Source: Lacrimispora amygdalina
GTDB lineage: Bacteria > Bacillota > Clostridia > Lachnospirales > Lachnospiraceae
Assembly: GCF_003432035.1 (NCBI RefSeq)
Contig: NZ_QOHO01000019.1
Coordinates: 20,162 to 84,161 of the forward strand
Reading direction: 5' to 3'
Length of the DNA stretch: 64,000 nucleotides
The notes below the pieces were generated by a model that made no database searches, was not told where the DNA came from, and saw nothing but the letters and a program-made list of their open reading frames with translations. This document shows positions 26,271 through 35,104 of the stretch, one piece after another. A program made the position numbers and the translations under genes. How positions within the stretch are numbered: the first letter of the stretch is position 1; each line of letters begins with the position of its first letter.

Positions 26271-27413
26271 TCAGCAATATGTAAATCCCTCCAGTAAAAG
26301 ATTTGCAGTCCTGAATCCAAATGTATCTTCCACAACTGTTTCATTTCCTTCTACATGAAAATCAACACCAGCTTCCAAAATGCCGCCCGCATGACCGATA
26401 CGGATAAATTTCGTATCTGCTCCCGGTCTTAAAACCTGATTTACCACACTGCCTGGAATAATGGCAGCCGCCGCTGTGCACATGGCACCAGTCATGGCGT
26501 AAGTGGGATGAGTCTTCTGCATTGACATCATACGTGATAATAGATCTATGCTGTCCCCCTTTATAGTCCGGCCTGAGGTGGTCTCATACTCATCCGGTTC
26601 TGCAACAAACGTCATTTTAGGAACTCCCGGCATCTCCCAGGCTGATTTCTTATAGTCGGTTATTAATCCCATTTTAACAGCTGCCAGGCCTCTTACCGTC
26701 TCTAAAAGATCCAGTTTTTTCTGGTCAGAATCAAGTTCCTTTGGAAGTTCTTTCCCTGTCAGCCCTAAGTCAGAGGCCTTTACAAATACCAGGGGATTGG
26801 CTGCATCTACAATGGATACTTCAACCTGGCCAATGTCTGGAACTTCCAGCACATCTACAGCATTTCCTGTTGGCAGAAGCTTTCCTGAAACACTTCCTGC
26901 AGGGTCCAGAAACTTCAGCTTAACAGGAGAACCCGTTCCAGGAACTCCGGCAATGGCAAAATCACCATCGTATTTAACTGCTCCGTTTTTTACTTCCACT
27001 TCTTCTTCAATAATTTTTCCGGTGTTTGTATTAAACACTTTAACAGTTGTCACCGGCTCTGTGATTTTTACAAGCCCCTGTTCGATTGCAAACGGCCCGA
27101 CTCCTGAAGAAATATTACCACAGTTGCCCTTATAGCTTACCAGCGGTTTATCCACAGATACCTGTGCAAAGGTGTAATCCACATCTGCATCCTCTCGTTT
27201 GGATACTCCTATGATCGCAACTTTACTGGTAACAGAAGCCGCACCTCCCAGCCCATTAATCTGCTTTATATCGGGGCTTCCCATGATTCTCATGAGAAGC
27301 TCATTTCTTGCCTGTTCATCCGGGGGAAGATAATTTTCCAGTATATATACGCCTTTACTGGTACCTCCCCGCAGTATGGAACAGGGAATTCTTTTTCTAT
27401 GCTGATCTAACAT
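26271..27413 (-). CDS. PrpF-family tricarboxylate isomerase
   Basis: A 380-residue protein with the PrpF fold, a tandem diaminopimelate-epimerase-like structure. The opening RIPCSILRGGTSKGVYI, the YKGNCGNISSGVGPFAIE motif and the AMTGAMCTAAAAI segment are typical. PrpF proteins isomerise methylaconitate, and PrpF has been described to bind and isomerise trans-aconitate; relatives act on oxalomesaconate. ATG 27413 has GGAGGAAG 8 nt upstream; the longer frame overlaps the transporter gene. Context suggests aconitate isomerisation. Confidence 0.85.
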   Translation of the reverse strand: MLDQHRKRIPCSILRGGTSKGVYILENYLPPDEQARNELLMRIMGSPDIKQINGLGGAASVTSKVAIIGVSKREDADVDYTFAQVSVDKPLVSYKGNCGNISSGVGPFAIEQGLVKITEPVTTVKVFNTNTGKIIEEEVEVKNGAVKYDGDFAIAGVPGTGSPVKLKFLDPAGSVSGKLLPTGNAVDVLEVPDIGQVEVSIVDAANPLVFVKASDLGLTGKELPKELDSDQKKLDLLETVRGLAAVKMGLITDYKKSAWEMPGVPKMTFVAEPDEYETTSGRTIKGDSIDLLSRMMSMQKTHPTYAMTGAMCTAAAAIIPGSVVNQVLRPGADTKFIRIGHAGGILEAGVDFHVEGNETVVEDTFGFRTANLLLEGFTYC

Positions 27414-27427
27414 TAAACTTCCTCCAT

Positions 27428-28702
27428 TTAACAAATAATTCCATAAATTCCGATTGTTGCTAAAATAGCATTTGCTACTACACATACCAGTGCAATGATA
27501 AACAGCTGGCCAAAAAGTTTATTCTGCTCCTGATCCTTATTCTCAGAATTTGATGCTGTCATGTATGCGGCCAGAATCAGTCCGCCACCGGTGGATGCCG
27601 GGCTGAACGCGGCTGATAAAGAGGAAGTAATTACAACACTGGCTAACTCTGCAAATCCGGCATTACCAGTTCCTAATGACTGGACAATCGGTCCAACGGT
27701 AGGAATCATGGAAGGCATTACCACACCGGTAGTAGAACTGAAGAATGATAAAATAGAAGAAGTTACACCGATAATCGGTGCGGCTGTCTTTGGTGTCATG
27801 ATAGATAAAAGTCCCTTAGACATCAGATCCAGTCCACCCAGTTCTATAACAACGTTCATCAGTACACCTACACCGCAGATCAGAATAAGGGTTCCCCATG
27901 GTACCTTTACCAAAGCTTTCTTTTCATCCGTTACGCCCAATATTACTAATACTGCTGCTGCAAAAAAGGAAGCAAGACCTACATTGATATCTAAACCTAC
28001 AACCATAACAACCATGGCCAGAACACCAAGGATTGTAATCCACTGCTGTTTATTGAGATGCTCTTTCACTTCCAGTGATGTATTTTTTTTATCTGCAGGT
28101 TTAATCTTCCAAATCTTATAATAAATGGAGAATCCTATCATCAGAATTGTTGCCCATATAATACAATTCCACATAACCGGAAGCTCGAATCCGGTAAAAC
28201 CGGCTTCTGTTCCTAATTTCTCCATTAATACTCCAGGAGGTGTCAGAGGAGATAAGGTAAAACCATTTGCCGCTACTTTGGCAGCCAGTGCAAACAACAG
28301 AGGATTTTCTCCCATGCTGACCGCAACAGTCACTGCAACGACAGTCATTAAGTTTCCTACCGGAATATTACCTGGTCCAATAATAGTCAGAATACCAGAT
28401 ACCAGAAAAATGATAATTGGTACCAGATAAGTTCTCTTACCTGCAAGTCCGATTCCCTTTTTCGCAACAAGTTCCAACGTACCGTTCACCTGCGCAACAC
28501 TAAACAGAAACGATACGCCCACAAGTGTAATAAAAAGTTTTGCATCAAAACCAGCCAGTACCTTACTGTCACTCAAGCCCCCCATCCTTGCCAGAATCAA
28601 TGCTGATCCGATTGCCAAAACACCAATATTGCATTTTTTTACAAATCCAATTGCCACTACTACAAACAAAAATATAATAGATATAATATTTATGTAGTTC
28701 AT
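27428..28702 (-). CDS. MatC-like/SLC13-type organic anion transporter
   Basis: A 424-residue membrane protein with about 11-12 helices, opening with a MatC_N-type region (IGVLAIGSALILARMGGL) and containing repeated loops NGFTLSPLTPPG and FSPASTGGGLI that suit substrate sites of the ion-transporter superfamily. It should import a di- or tricarboxylate with Na+ or H+. It is the first gene of the operon, ending 14 bp before prpF. A GAGGTGG ribosome site precedes ATG 28702. Confidence 0.82.
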   Translation of the reverse strand: MNYINIISIIFLFVVVAIGFVKKCNIGVLAIGSALILARMGGLSDSKVLAGFDAKLFITLVGVSFLFSVAQVNGTLELVAKKGIGLAGKRTYLVPIIIFLVSGILTIIGPGNIPVGNLMTVVAVTVAVSMGENPLLFALAAKVAANGFTLSPLTPPGVLMEKLGTEAGFTGFELPVMWNCIIWATILMIGFSIYYKIWKIKPADKKNTSLEVKEHLNKQQWITILGVLAMVVMVVGLDINVGLASFFAAAVLVILGVTDEKKALVKVPWGTLILICGVGVLMNVVIELGGLDLMSKGLLSIMTPKTAAPIIGVTSSILSFFSSTTGVVMPSMIPTVGPIVQSLGTGNAGFAELASVVITSSLSAAFSPASTGGGLILAAYMTASNSENKDQEQNKLFGQLFIIALVCVVANAILATIGIYGIIC

Positions 28703-28777
28703 GCCTGTTCCACCTCATTATTTAATTTTTCTTTACGGTTACCATCTCTGAATTATATAATCCTATCGATATAACCA

Positions 28778-28806
28778 ATATAACATGTCGGTAACTATAA
28801 GTCTAA
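28778..28806 (-). promoter_or_regulatory. promoter of the transporter-prpF-aconitase-cit operon
   Basis: Minus strand: TTAGAC (28806-28801), 17 bp, TTATAT (28783-28778). The start point would be near 28771. The LysR box lies about 64 bp upstream of it. Confidence 0.55.
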
Positions 28807-28821
28807 TTCATGTTTTCCATA

Positions 28822-28848
28822 AAAATTATAGTTTTCAGCTATAATTTT
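28822..28848. promoter_or_regulatory. LysR-type binding site in the cit intergenic region
   Basis: Perfect inverted repeat AAAATTATAG-N7-CTATAATTTT containing the T-N11-A LysR core (ATAG-N7-CTAT). It is centred near -64 of the operon promoter and about 60 bp before the divergent LysR gene, the classical recognition-site position. Confidence 0.75.
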
Positions 28849-28895
28849 CTTGTATTTTTTAAAGATTTCAGGTAAAATTATTACGAGGTGATACC

Positions 28896-29804
28896 ATGGA
28901 TTTTAAAGATTTGAATTATGTATTAGCTGTTGCCAAGCATCAGAATATAACCAAAGCTGCTAATTCCTTATATATTTCCCAGCCTACGCTTACAAAATTC
29001 CTGCAAAGCCTGGAAAGCAGCCTTGGACAGAGACTGTTTAAAAAAATCGGAAACCGTTTCATACTTACTTATGCCGGAGAGAGATACGTAAAAAAAGCCG
29101 GGGAAATTCTCCAGCTGAAAAAAGAATTAGACAATGAACTGTCAGACATTATTAAAAGCAATATCGGTGTATTAAACATTGCTTTTCCTGTTATGCGTGG
29201 AACCTACATGCTTCCGTGTACGCTCCCTATCTTCCGGAGCCTGTATCCAAATGTGATTATTAATATTAAGGAATCCGCTTCAGCTACCCTGGAGAATATG
29301 ATTCTTTCCGGTGAGACAGACCTGGCGTTTTTTAACAAACCCGTGAAAAGCGCAGATGTAGAATATGAAGTAATCAGTCATGAAGAGATGCTTCTGATCA
29401 TGTCAGTTAATCATCCTCTGGCAGATCAGGGCATAACGAAAGAGGGATGTACCCGTCAATGGTATGACTTATCACTCCTGCAGGACGAACGTTTCATTCT
29501 TCAGGAAACTAACCAGCGTTCACGCCAGACGGTAGACCGTGTTTTTCAGCAGATCGGATTTCAGCCCAATAAGATGATGATTACAAGCAATATCAGAGCC
29601 GGCGCAGAGTTGGTTTCAAAAAACTACGGTGTTGCCTTTGTTACTGATACACACTTAAAACATATGAATTTCCTTGATAAGCTGGCGTGTTTTTCCTTTG
29701 GTACACCTAATACAATGGTTGATTTTGTGGCCGCTTACCGTAAAGGATCGTATCTGAATTACCATGCAAACGAATATATAAAAATTGTGAAAGAATTTAC
29801 TTAA
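28896..29804 (+). CDS. LysR family regulator of the citrate/aconitate operon
   Basis: A 302-residue LysR protein: helix-turn-helix at residues 1-60 (MDFKDLNYVLAVAKHQNITK; AANSLYISQPTLTKFLQSLE), then an effector domain (from about 90). It is divergent from the operon and shares with it a LysR box. It most likely activates the operon with citrate, aconitate or an intermediate as coinducer. ATG 28896 has ACGAGGTGA upstream. Confidence 0.9.
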   Translation: MDFKDLNYVLAVAKHQNITKAANSLYISQPTLTKFLQSLESSLGQRLFKKIGNRFILTYAGERYVKKAGEILQLKKELDNELSDIIKSNIGVLNIAFPVMRGTYMLPCTLPIFRSLYPNVIINIKESASATLENMILSGETDLAFFNKPVKSADVEYEVISHEEMLLIMSVNHPLADQGITKEGCTRQWYDLSLLQDERFILQETNQRSRQTVDRVFQQIGFQPNKMMITSNIRAGAELVSKNYGVAFVTDTHLKHMNFLDKLACFSFGTPNTMVDFVAAYRKGSYLNYHANEYIKIVKEFT

Positions 29805-29820
29805 TATATGTGACAATGAC

Positions 29821-29857
29821 AAAAAGCTGCCAGGCAAATGAATGCCGGACAGCTTTT
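29821..29857. terminator. bidirectional terminator between LysR and nitroreductase genes
   Basis: AAAAAGCTG pairs with CAGCTTTT, with an inner GGCA/TGCC pairing, serving two convergent genes. Confidence 0.7.
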
Positions 29858-29863
29858 CTATCT

Positions 29864-30436
29864 TTATTTCTTTACAATAACTCTTTTCTCAATGTCTTCC
29901 TTCTCTTTCGCATCCGGCTCTGCGCCGATGCCGCCAAATGGCATCTGTGCGATGAGCTTCCAGTGATCCGGAATATGAAACAGCCTGGAAACTGTTTCAT
30001 TAATTACCGGATTATAATGCTGAAGTGATGCTCCCACTCCTGCTTCCCTTAAAGCAGTCCAGATATTGGACTGAAGCATTCCGTTCGCCTGATTGGCCCA
30101 GACCGGGAAGTTATCTGCATAGAGTGCAAACTGTTCCTGATAGGATTTAATAACCGCCTCATCGATAAAATACAAAACCGTACCATATCCACTCTTAAAT
30201 GTGTTGATCTTATCCCTGTCTATCTGTCCTCCGAAAGCATCGTAGACACCGTCCCACAGCTGATCCTGCTTCTCTCCCAGTGCGACTGCAACTCTTGCGC
30301 TCTTCATATTGAATGCGTCCGGTGTAGCTTCTGTCACCTTTCTGATCATATCCAGAACTTCCTCTTCGGATACAGGAAGGTCACGGTTGATATTATAATA
30401 AGTTCTTCTCTTCTCAAGGCTCTGAATAAATGACAT
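29864..30436 (-). CDS. nitroreductase family protein
   Basis: A 190-residue FMN-dependent nitroreductase-fold protein. It opens SFIQSLEKRRTYYNINRDLP, with the Arg cluster that binds FMN phosphate, and has the C-terminal MPFGGIGAEPDAKEKEDIEK typical of the HBN1-like subgroup. Such enzymes reduce nitro groups or quinones with NAD(P)H; the natural substrate is unknown. It is a single gene, with its own 5' region of about 160 bp in which I see no special element. Confidence 0.85.
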   Translation of the reverse strand: MSFIQSLEKRRTYYNINRDLPVSEEEVLDMIRKVTEATPDAFNMKSARVAVALGEKQDQLWDGVYDAFGGQIDRDKINTFKSGYGTVLYFIDEAVIKSYQEQFALYADNFPVWANQANGMLQSNIWTALREAGVGASLQHYNPVINETVSRLFHIPDHWKLIAQMPFGGIGAEPDAKEKEDIEKRVIVKK

Positions 30437-30595
30437 AATATCTGTTCCTCCTTTATTTTATTTGAAACCACTATGGAAATCATCTCTAATCCTGTGTGTT
30501 TTATTCATATAATCTGTTTTGTTATTAAAATACTACCACATTATTCCACAGAAGTCAATATAGTTTTAATAAATTATATTTAGCAAAATCAATTA

Positions 30596-32128
30596 TCAAT
30601 AAGAACTGATATCAATCACTCTGTCAACCCAGTCTTTATAAAATGATACTTCATGGGAGACCAGTAAAACAGTACCGGGAAATTCAGATAATGCTGCCTT
30701 AAGCGCCAGTTTCGCCTGTACATCCAGATGATTGGTGGGCTCATCCAGGATGAGGAAATTATAAGTTCTTCCTGCCAGCAGACACAGCTTTACTTTTGCC
30801 TGCTCTCCTCCGCTTAAGGTTCTGATGGGCTGCTGGGCATGCTTCCCCGATATTCCATTTAAAGCCAGCTTTTTTCTTACCTCCTTTGTCTCCAGCGATG
30901 GAAAATGATCCGACACGATCTCTATGGGAGTCAGACAGTCATCTTCCCATATCTGATCCTGCTCATAATATCCGATGACCGCTTTTGCAGAAAAACAATA
31001 CCCGCCGCTTAAGGCAGGAATCTCATTCATCATGGTTTTTAACAGCGTGGATTTGCCCACTCCGTTAAAACCCGTTATGACAACTTTTTCTCCCTCTTTC
31101 ATAGAAAAATTTACACAGGTCAAAACTGGAAAGCTATAGCCTACAGTCAGATTTGATACTTTCACTTTTCCCGCCGAAGACAGCGTCCCCTGATCGAACC
31201 GGAAAAAAGGTCTGATTTCCTTTTGCTCCAGCGCCTCCAGCCTCTCCATATGGTCAAGCTGCTTTTGTCTGCCTCTTGCCATTTTTGATTTTCTACCGGC
31301 TATATTTTTGCGGATAAATTCTTCCGTCTTTTTAATCTCTTTCTGCTGTGCTGAATATTGTTTTGTATAATTTTCCCGTAACTGTATTTTCTTTTTTAAG
31401 AATTCTCCGTAGGAACCAAAGTATTTTACTATCTTTTTATGATCAATATCACAAATCCAGTTTGTCGTTTTAGTAAGAAACCCCTCGTCATGAGAAATAA
31501 TTATAAATGCCTGCCCGATACTGCACAGATAATCCTGAAGCCAGACAATATGTCCGTGATCCAGAAAGTTTGTCGGCTCGTCTAAAAGCAATACATCCGG
31601 CTTTTCAATTAAAAGTTTTGCCATAATGACTTTTGCCCTCTGGCCTCCGCTCATTTCTCCAATTGGACGGGTAAGCCCAATAGATGAGAGCCCCAGTCCC
31701 TGGCAAACCAGATCAATCTGTGAATCGATCCGGTAAAAATCACGCTGTTCCAAAATTTCCTGATATTTGGCAGCTGCCTTAAGAGCACTTTCCTGTCCCT
31801 GAGCTGCACGGTCATACAGCTCATTCATCGTTTTCTCCATGATGTAGAGTTCTTCAAATGCTGTTTTTAAAAATGCTTTCATTGTCACACTACTGTCTAT
31901 GCTGGCATATTGATCCAGATAACCGATTTTTATGCCCGGCTGCCACACCACTCTTCCTTTATCCGGTATGATTTCTTCAGTACAAATTTTAATTAAGGTA
32001 CTTTTTCCTGTACCATTCTGTCCCGTAATTCCAATATGTTCTCCTTTATTAAGAATCAATTCTGTTTCATGAAACAACTCATTATCTCCAAATGAATGAG
32101 ATAAGCCTGTAATCTCTAATAAACTCAC
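30596..32128 (-). CDS. ABC-F family ATPase (translation factor or ribosome protection type)
   Basis: A 510-residue protein with two ABC domains and no membrane segment. First Walker A GQNGTGKST with signature MSGGQRAK; second Walker A GFNGVGKST with signature LSGGEQAK; both Walker B stretches end LLLDEPTNFLDH and LILDEPTNHLD. The basic linker (about 235-310) is the ribosome-probing P-site tether. It begins with GTG 32128 behind AAGGAA. A 400-nt leader with a small ORF and a terminator precedes it, the arrangement of antibiotic-inducible ABC-F genes. Resistance function is inference; it could be a housekeeping factor. Confidence 0.85.
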   Translation of the reverse strand: MSLLEITGLSHSFGDNELFHETELILNKGEHIGITGQNGTGKSTLIKICTEEIIPDKGRVVWQPGIKIGYLDQYASIDSSVTMKAFLKTAFEELYIMEKTMNELYDRAAQGQESALKAAAKYQEILEQRDFYRIDSQIDLVCQGLGLSSIGLTRPIGEMSGGQRAKVIMAKLLIEKPDVLLLDEPTNFLDHGHIVWLQDYLCSIGQAFIIISHDEGFLTKTTNWICDIDHKKIVKYFGSYGEFLKKKIQLRENYTKQYSAQQKEIKKTEEFIRKNIAGRKSKMARGRQKQLDHMERLEALEQKEIRPFFRFDQGTLSSAGKVKVSNLTVGYSFPVLTCVNFSMKEGEKVVITGFNGVGKSTLLKTMMNEIPALSGGYCFSAKAVIGYYEQDQIWEDDCLTPIEIVSDHFPSLETKEVRKKLALNGISGKHAQQPIRTLSGGEQAKVKLCLLAGRTYNFLILDEPTNHLDVQAKLALKAALSEFPGTVLLVSHEVSFYKDWVDRVIDISSY

Positions 32129-32208
32129 GTCTATATTCCTTCTTTCCTGTGTTCATTTCAGATACAGACGTATTTCCTCTTTCTATCCCAATATCCCTGT
32201 TGCTGATT

Positions 32209-32257
32209 TTTTAAATAAAAAACAGAAGACAAGGATACAATCTCCTCTGCCTTCTGT
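32209..32257 (-). terminator. attenuator hairpin in the leader of the ABC-F gene
   Basis: On the minus strand ACAGAAG and GAGGA pair with TCCTT and CTTCTGT (12 pairs, small internal loop), followed by TTTTTTATTT. It lies about 80 nt before the GTG start, inside the presumed leader transcript. Other hairpins upstream could compete with it: GGTCATGGAC/GTTCATGGCC (about 32307-32276) and ACAGGC/GCCTGT. Confidence 0.65.
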
Positions 32258-32412
32258 CCGGATTTTCTACAACAAAAGGCCATGAACAAACAAAACATTG
32301 TCCATGACCTTAAAGCGCAAAAAGAAGCAGGGAAAACAGGCATCAAAAGAAGAAACAGCCTGTAACGCTGTTCTTATTGCTGCACTGTCTCCCGATGAAT
32401 TCTATAAGCGTA

Positions 32413-32505
32413 TCAGTAACCGCCATACTCTGTACAATGTTTCACCGGGTTGATTTGTACAGAGCTCATTCGTCTTGTCAATTGATCGCTAATAAAAAAA
32501 CTCAT
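32413..32505 (-). CDS. 30-residue leader peptide upstream of the ABC-F gene
   Basis: ATG 32505 follows AAGGAG by 7 nt and opens a 30-codon frame (MSFFISDQLTRRMSSVQINP, then ten residues ending YGGY) that stops at 32413. The frame contains an inverted repeat, CTCTGTACAA at 32464-32455 with TTGTACAGAG at 32437-32428, so translating ribosomes would melt a hairpin. It sits 22 bp after the MFS gene stop and 285 nt before the ABC-F start. A role in drug-sensing attenuation is inferred from position. Confidence 0.5.
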   Translation of the reverse strand: MSFFISDQLTRRMSSVQINPVKHCTEYGGY

Positions 32506-32526
32506 ATCTGCTCTCCTTACATTTGA

Positions 32527-33714
32527 TTATCTGACTATATCACCATCTGGTTTTTCTGTCAACCCAGACGTTTCTATTTTAAGCTTCCCCTTGGCGGGTA
32601 TCAGCCTCCACACAAGAACACCAATCACAGCGAGGAAAGCAGAACAGACAAAATAGGGTGCTCTCCCGCCAGCCAGTTGAAATACACTTCCACCGATAAA
32701 GGGACCAATGATTCCGCCCAGACTGGTGCCGAACATATACTTTCCGTAAAAATTCCCCATTACCTGTTCCGGAACTCCTTTTGCAAACAGGGCATCCAGA
32801 GAATAATCCTGGGCAGTAAGGGCTAACTGATACGTTGTCCAGATAAGTGCAAATATCCACAGATCCGGGCTGAAAACCATTAAAACTATAAGTACAGCAG
32901 CAATCAGCGTGAATGAAAGAATGGTTTTCTTATATCCCAGCCTGTCTCCGATTTGTCCGATTTTGGGACTAAGAAAGGCAGAAATCATCACCGGCAATAT
33001 AAACACAAATGCAATGGCTTCCATATCCACATGATATACCTCCATCATATACGGAATAATCAGCACTCCTGCCATCCTCACCGGTATGCAGTAAAGGAAA
33101 TTTAAAATCCAGATCTTCTGTTCCAGCGCGGTATAGACAACCTTTTCAGACTGGGAAACCGGTTCTTTCGTGAGTGACGGTCTTTGGGTAAATGTATACA
33201 CCAGTGAAACCATGGCAAAAGCAGCACTGATTAAAAACAGCTGATTCCATCCTTCTAAAAAATCAGAGCGGCTGAACACGTAAAATGTCAGACCGATTCC
33301 CAGGATTCCTCCGAATTGCCGGTTACCGCTATATCTTCCAAGTCCTTGGGCAAAGCTGGTTTTTTCCGCCGTAACCAGACTGAATGCAGAAATTGTTAAA
33401 AGAATTCCTGCCGCCCCCTGTACCATTCTTGCAGCCAGTAAGTATCCCAGACTTCTTGCCTGGGCGAAAAGAAAATAAGCAAGTCCATACAGGAACAAGG
33501 CACAGCATATTACCGCGTAACGGCTGTAACGGTCGGAAACCTTTCCAATCACAAGCCTCATGATCAATTCTGAAAATGAATAAACAGAATACAGAATGCT
33601 TAATTGAAATACGGTATACCCCAGTTCTTTTGTATAAGCAGGCAGCATCACGTCGAAAACCAGGAAAGGCAGTGAGACCAGCACAATGGATAATGCAACT
33701 TTTTCATACTTCAT
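32527..33714 (-). CDS. MFS transporter
   Basis: A 395-residue major facilitator protein with about 12 helices. The loop 2-3 motif reads GKVSDRYSRYAVI and the second half has IGQIGDRLGYKKTIL. It resembles drug or sugar efflux carriers of the MFS_1 group; the substrate is unknown. It follows the tandem-HD gene by 13 bp in one operon, and the ABC-F leader begins just after its stop. An ATG with GGGGGAAAT upstream starts the gene. Confidence 0.88.
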   Translation of the reverse strand: MKYEKVALSIVLVSLPFLVFDVMLPAYTKELGYTVFQLSILYSVYSFSELIMRLVIGKVSDRYSRYAVICCALFLYGLAYFLFAQARSLGYLLAARMVQGAAGILLTISAFSLVTAEKTSFAQGLGRYSGNRQFGGILGIGLTFYVFSRSDFLEGWNQLFLISAAFAMVSLVYTFTQRPSLTKEPVSQSEKVVYTALEQKIWILNFLYCIPVRMAGVLIIPYMMEVYHVDMEAIAFVFILPVMISAFLSPKIGQIGDRLGYKKTILSFTLIAAVLIVLMVFSPDLWIFALIWTTYQLALTAQDYSLDALFAKGVPEQVMGNFYGKYMFGTSLGGIIGPFIGGSVFQLAGGRAPYFVCSAFLAVIGVLVWRLIPAKGKLKIETSGLTEKPDGDIVR

Positions 33715-33727
33715 ATTTCATTTCCCC

Positions 33728-34942
33728 CTATATCACGAAACCAAATGCCTGGTCTATATCTTTTGTAATTGAGTTATCCACAAAACCATTTTTTGCCATA
33801 TCAGAAAGAACCTTAATGGCCTGACTGTGTGCCATTCCCTTCCGGTAGGGACGGTCTTCTGTAAGAGCCTGATATACATCAAGGCACCCCATCAGGCGGG
33901 AATTGAAATCCAGTTCATCCCCTGTCTTACCGAAGGGATATCCCTTCCCGTTCAGTTTTTCATGGTGGTTGGCTGCCCATTCCGTAATATCTTCAAAGCC
34001 TCTGATGTTCTCAAGCGCAACTCTTGTATAATACACATGTCTCTTAACTGTCTCAAATTCCTCCGGAGTCAGGGCACGTGGAACATCAAGAATACTGTTT
34101 GGCACAGCCAGCTTTCCTAAATCATGTAAGTCAGCCGCAATGACCAGCCGGGCTGTCTCCTCCTGTCCTTTTTTATAATATTCCGCCATTCTGGCCGCTT
34201 TTTCTGCCAGACCTTTGGAATGGCGTCTGGTAAAGCTGGATTTAGAGTCAACAATTCTGGAAAATACACCGGTAACCTGGCGGATTTTATCCAGGGGCAC
34301 CTCCATCTCAAAAGATGGAACGAGAGCATCAAGGGCCGGCTCAATTCTGTCATTGCTTAGATTTTCCCAGACAGACTGATCCTCCGCCATCTGGTGAAGG
34401 ATTGCAGCAAGCTGCGGTGAAACCATGCCTGCCTCACAACTGTTCACCCATTCAAGCACCTTTTCGTGGGAATAATCTCCGCCTGCGTACTTAAAATAGT
34501 TTTCAAAGCTGTCAGCTGCCGCTATAATCAGGGAAATAAGCGGTATCTCATCACCCTTTAACCCGAAAAAACCATTTCCGTCATAGCGCTCATGATGATA
34601 GAGAATCACACCCTCAGGCTCTGTCAGAAACGGGTAGTCTTTTACATTCTTTTCTCCAATCACACAATGACCTCTGGAACCTTCAAATCTCGTCACTGCA
34701 TGATTCCATTCCTGGGGAAGCTGTTCATAGAGACTTGATTCACTTAAACCGTTATCATGGAGAATGGAAAGCGCGGCGGCATCATAAACCTCTTCTTCCG
34801 ATAAATCCAGTCTCCTGGCTATACATAAGGTCAGATAAGCAGTTCTCTTTCCATGATTCGACTGCATTCCCAGCCGGTCCATCTCAACAAAGTCCAATGC
34901 AAATGAGACAGCTATCAGGAAATCATTTAAGCTGAATTGCAT
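33728..34942 (-). CDS. HD-domain phosphohydrolase with two HD regions (HD-GYP-like)
   Basis: A 404-residue soluble protein with two related metal-dependent HD halves. The N-terminal half has LSILHDNGLSES and ILYHHERYDGNGFFG; the C-terminal half has ADLHDLGKLAVPNSILD and ANHHEKLNGKGYPFGKTGDEL. The second half fits HD-GYP phosphodiesterases (cyclic-di-GMP or similar), with GKGYP as the GYP-like motif. The first has an HD where Asn replaces the usual Gly/Lys and may be weaker or regulatory. No sensor domain is attached. It is the first gene of the operon, with AAGGAG 9 nt before ATG 34942. Confidence 0.8.
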   Translation of the reverse strand: MQFSLNDFLIAVSFALDFVEMDRLGMQSNHGKRTAYLTLCIARRLDLSEEEVYDAAALSILHDNGLSESSLYEQLPQEWNHAVTRFEGSRGHCVIGEKNVKDYPFLTEPEGVILYHHERYDGNGFFGLKGDEIPLISLIIAAADSFENYFKYAGGDYSHEKVLEWVNSCEAGMVSPQLAAILHQMAEDQSVWENLSNDRIEPALDALVPSFEMEVPLDKIRQVTGVFSRIVDSKSSFTRRHSKGLAEKAARMAEYYKKGQEETARLVIAADLHDLGKLAVPNSILDVPRALTPEEFETVKRHVYYTRVALENIRGFEDITEWAANHHEKLNGKGYPFGKTGDELDFNSRLMGCLDVYQALTEDRPYRKGMAHSQAIKVLSDMAKNGFVDNSITKDIDQAFGFVI

Positions 34943-35060
34943 GTTGTATCGGCTCCTTCCGTATCCATTCCAGTTGAATACTAATATGCTATTAATAATT
35001 GTATCATAAGATGATTGTAAATCAGCGTGAAATGTCTGTCAACCGGATTGCGTTTAAACC

Positions 35061-35102
35061 AAAACAGGAGAAGCATGCATTCACGCACCTTTCTCCTGTT
35101 TT
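35061..35102 (-). terminator. terminator of the zinc operon
   Basis: AAAACAGGAGAA (35061-35072) pairs with TTCTCCTGTTTT (35091-35102), directly after the last gene's stop on the minus strand. Confidence 0.8.
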
Positions 35103-35104
35103 CA

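Noticed and set aside
27561..28121. 186-residue plus-strand frame opposite the transporter gene
   Set aside because: It is a complementary-frame shadow of a membrane protein; the composition is typical of antisense to hydrophobic codons.
32158..32346. 62-residue minus-strand frame within the ABC-F leader
   Set aside because: It has no ribosome site and overlaps the attenuator hairpin; it is treated as non-coding leader RNA.
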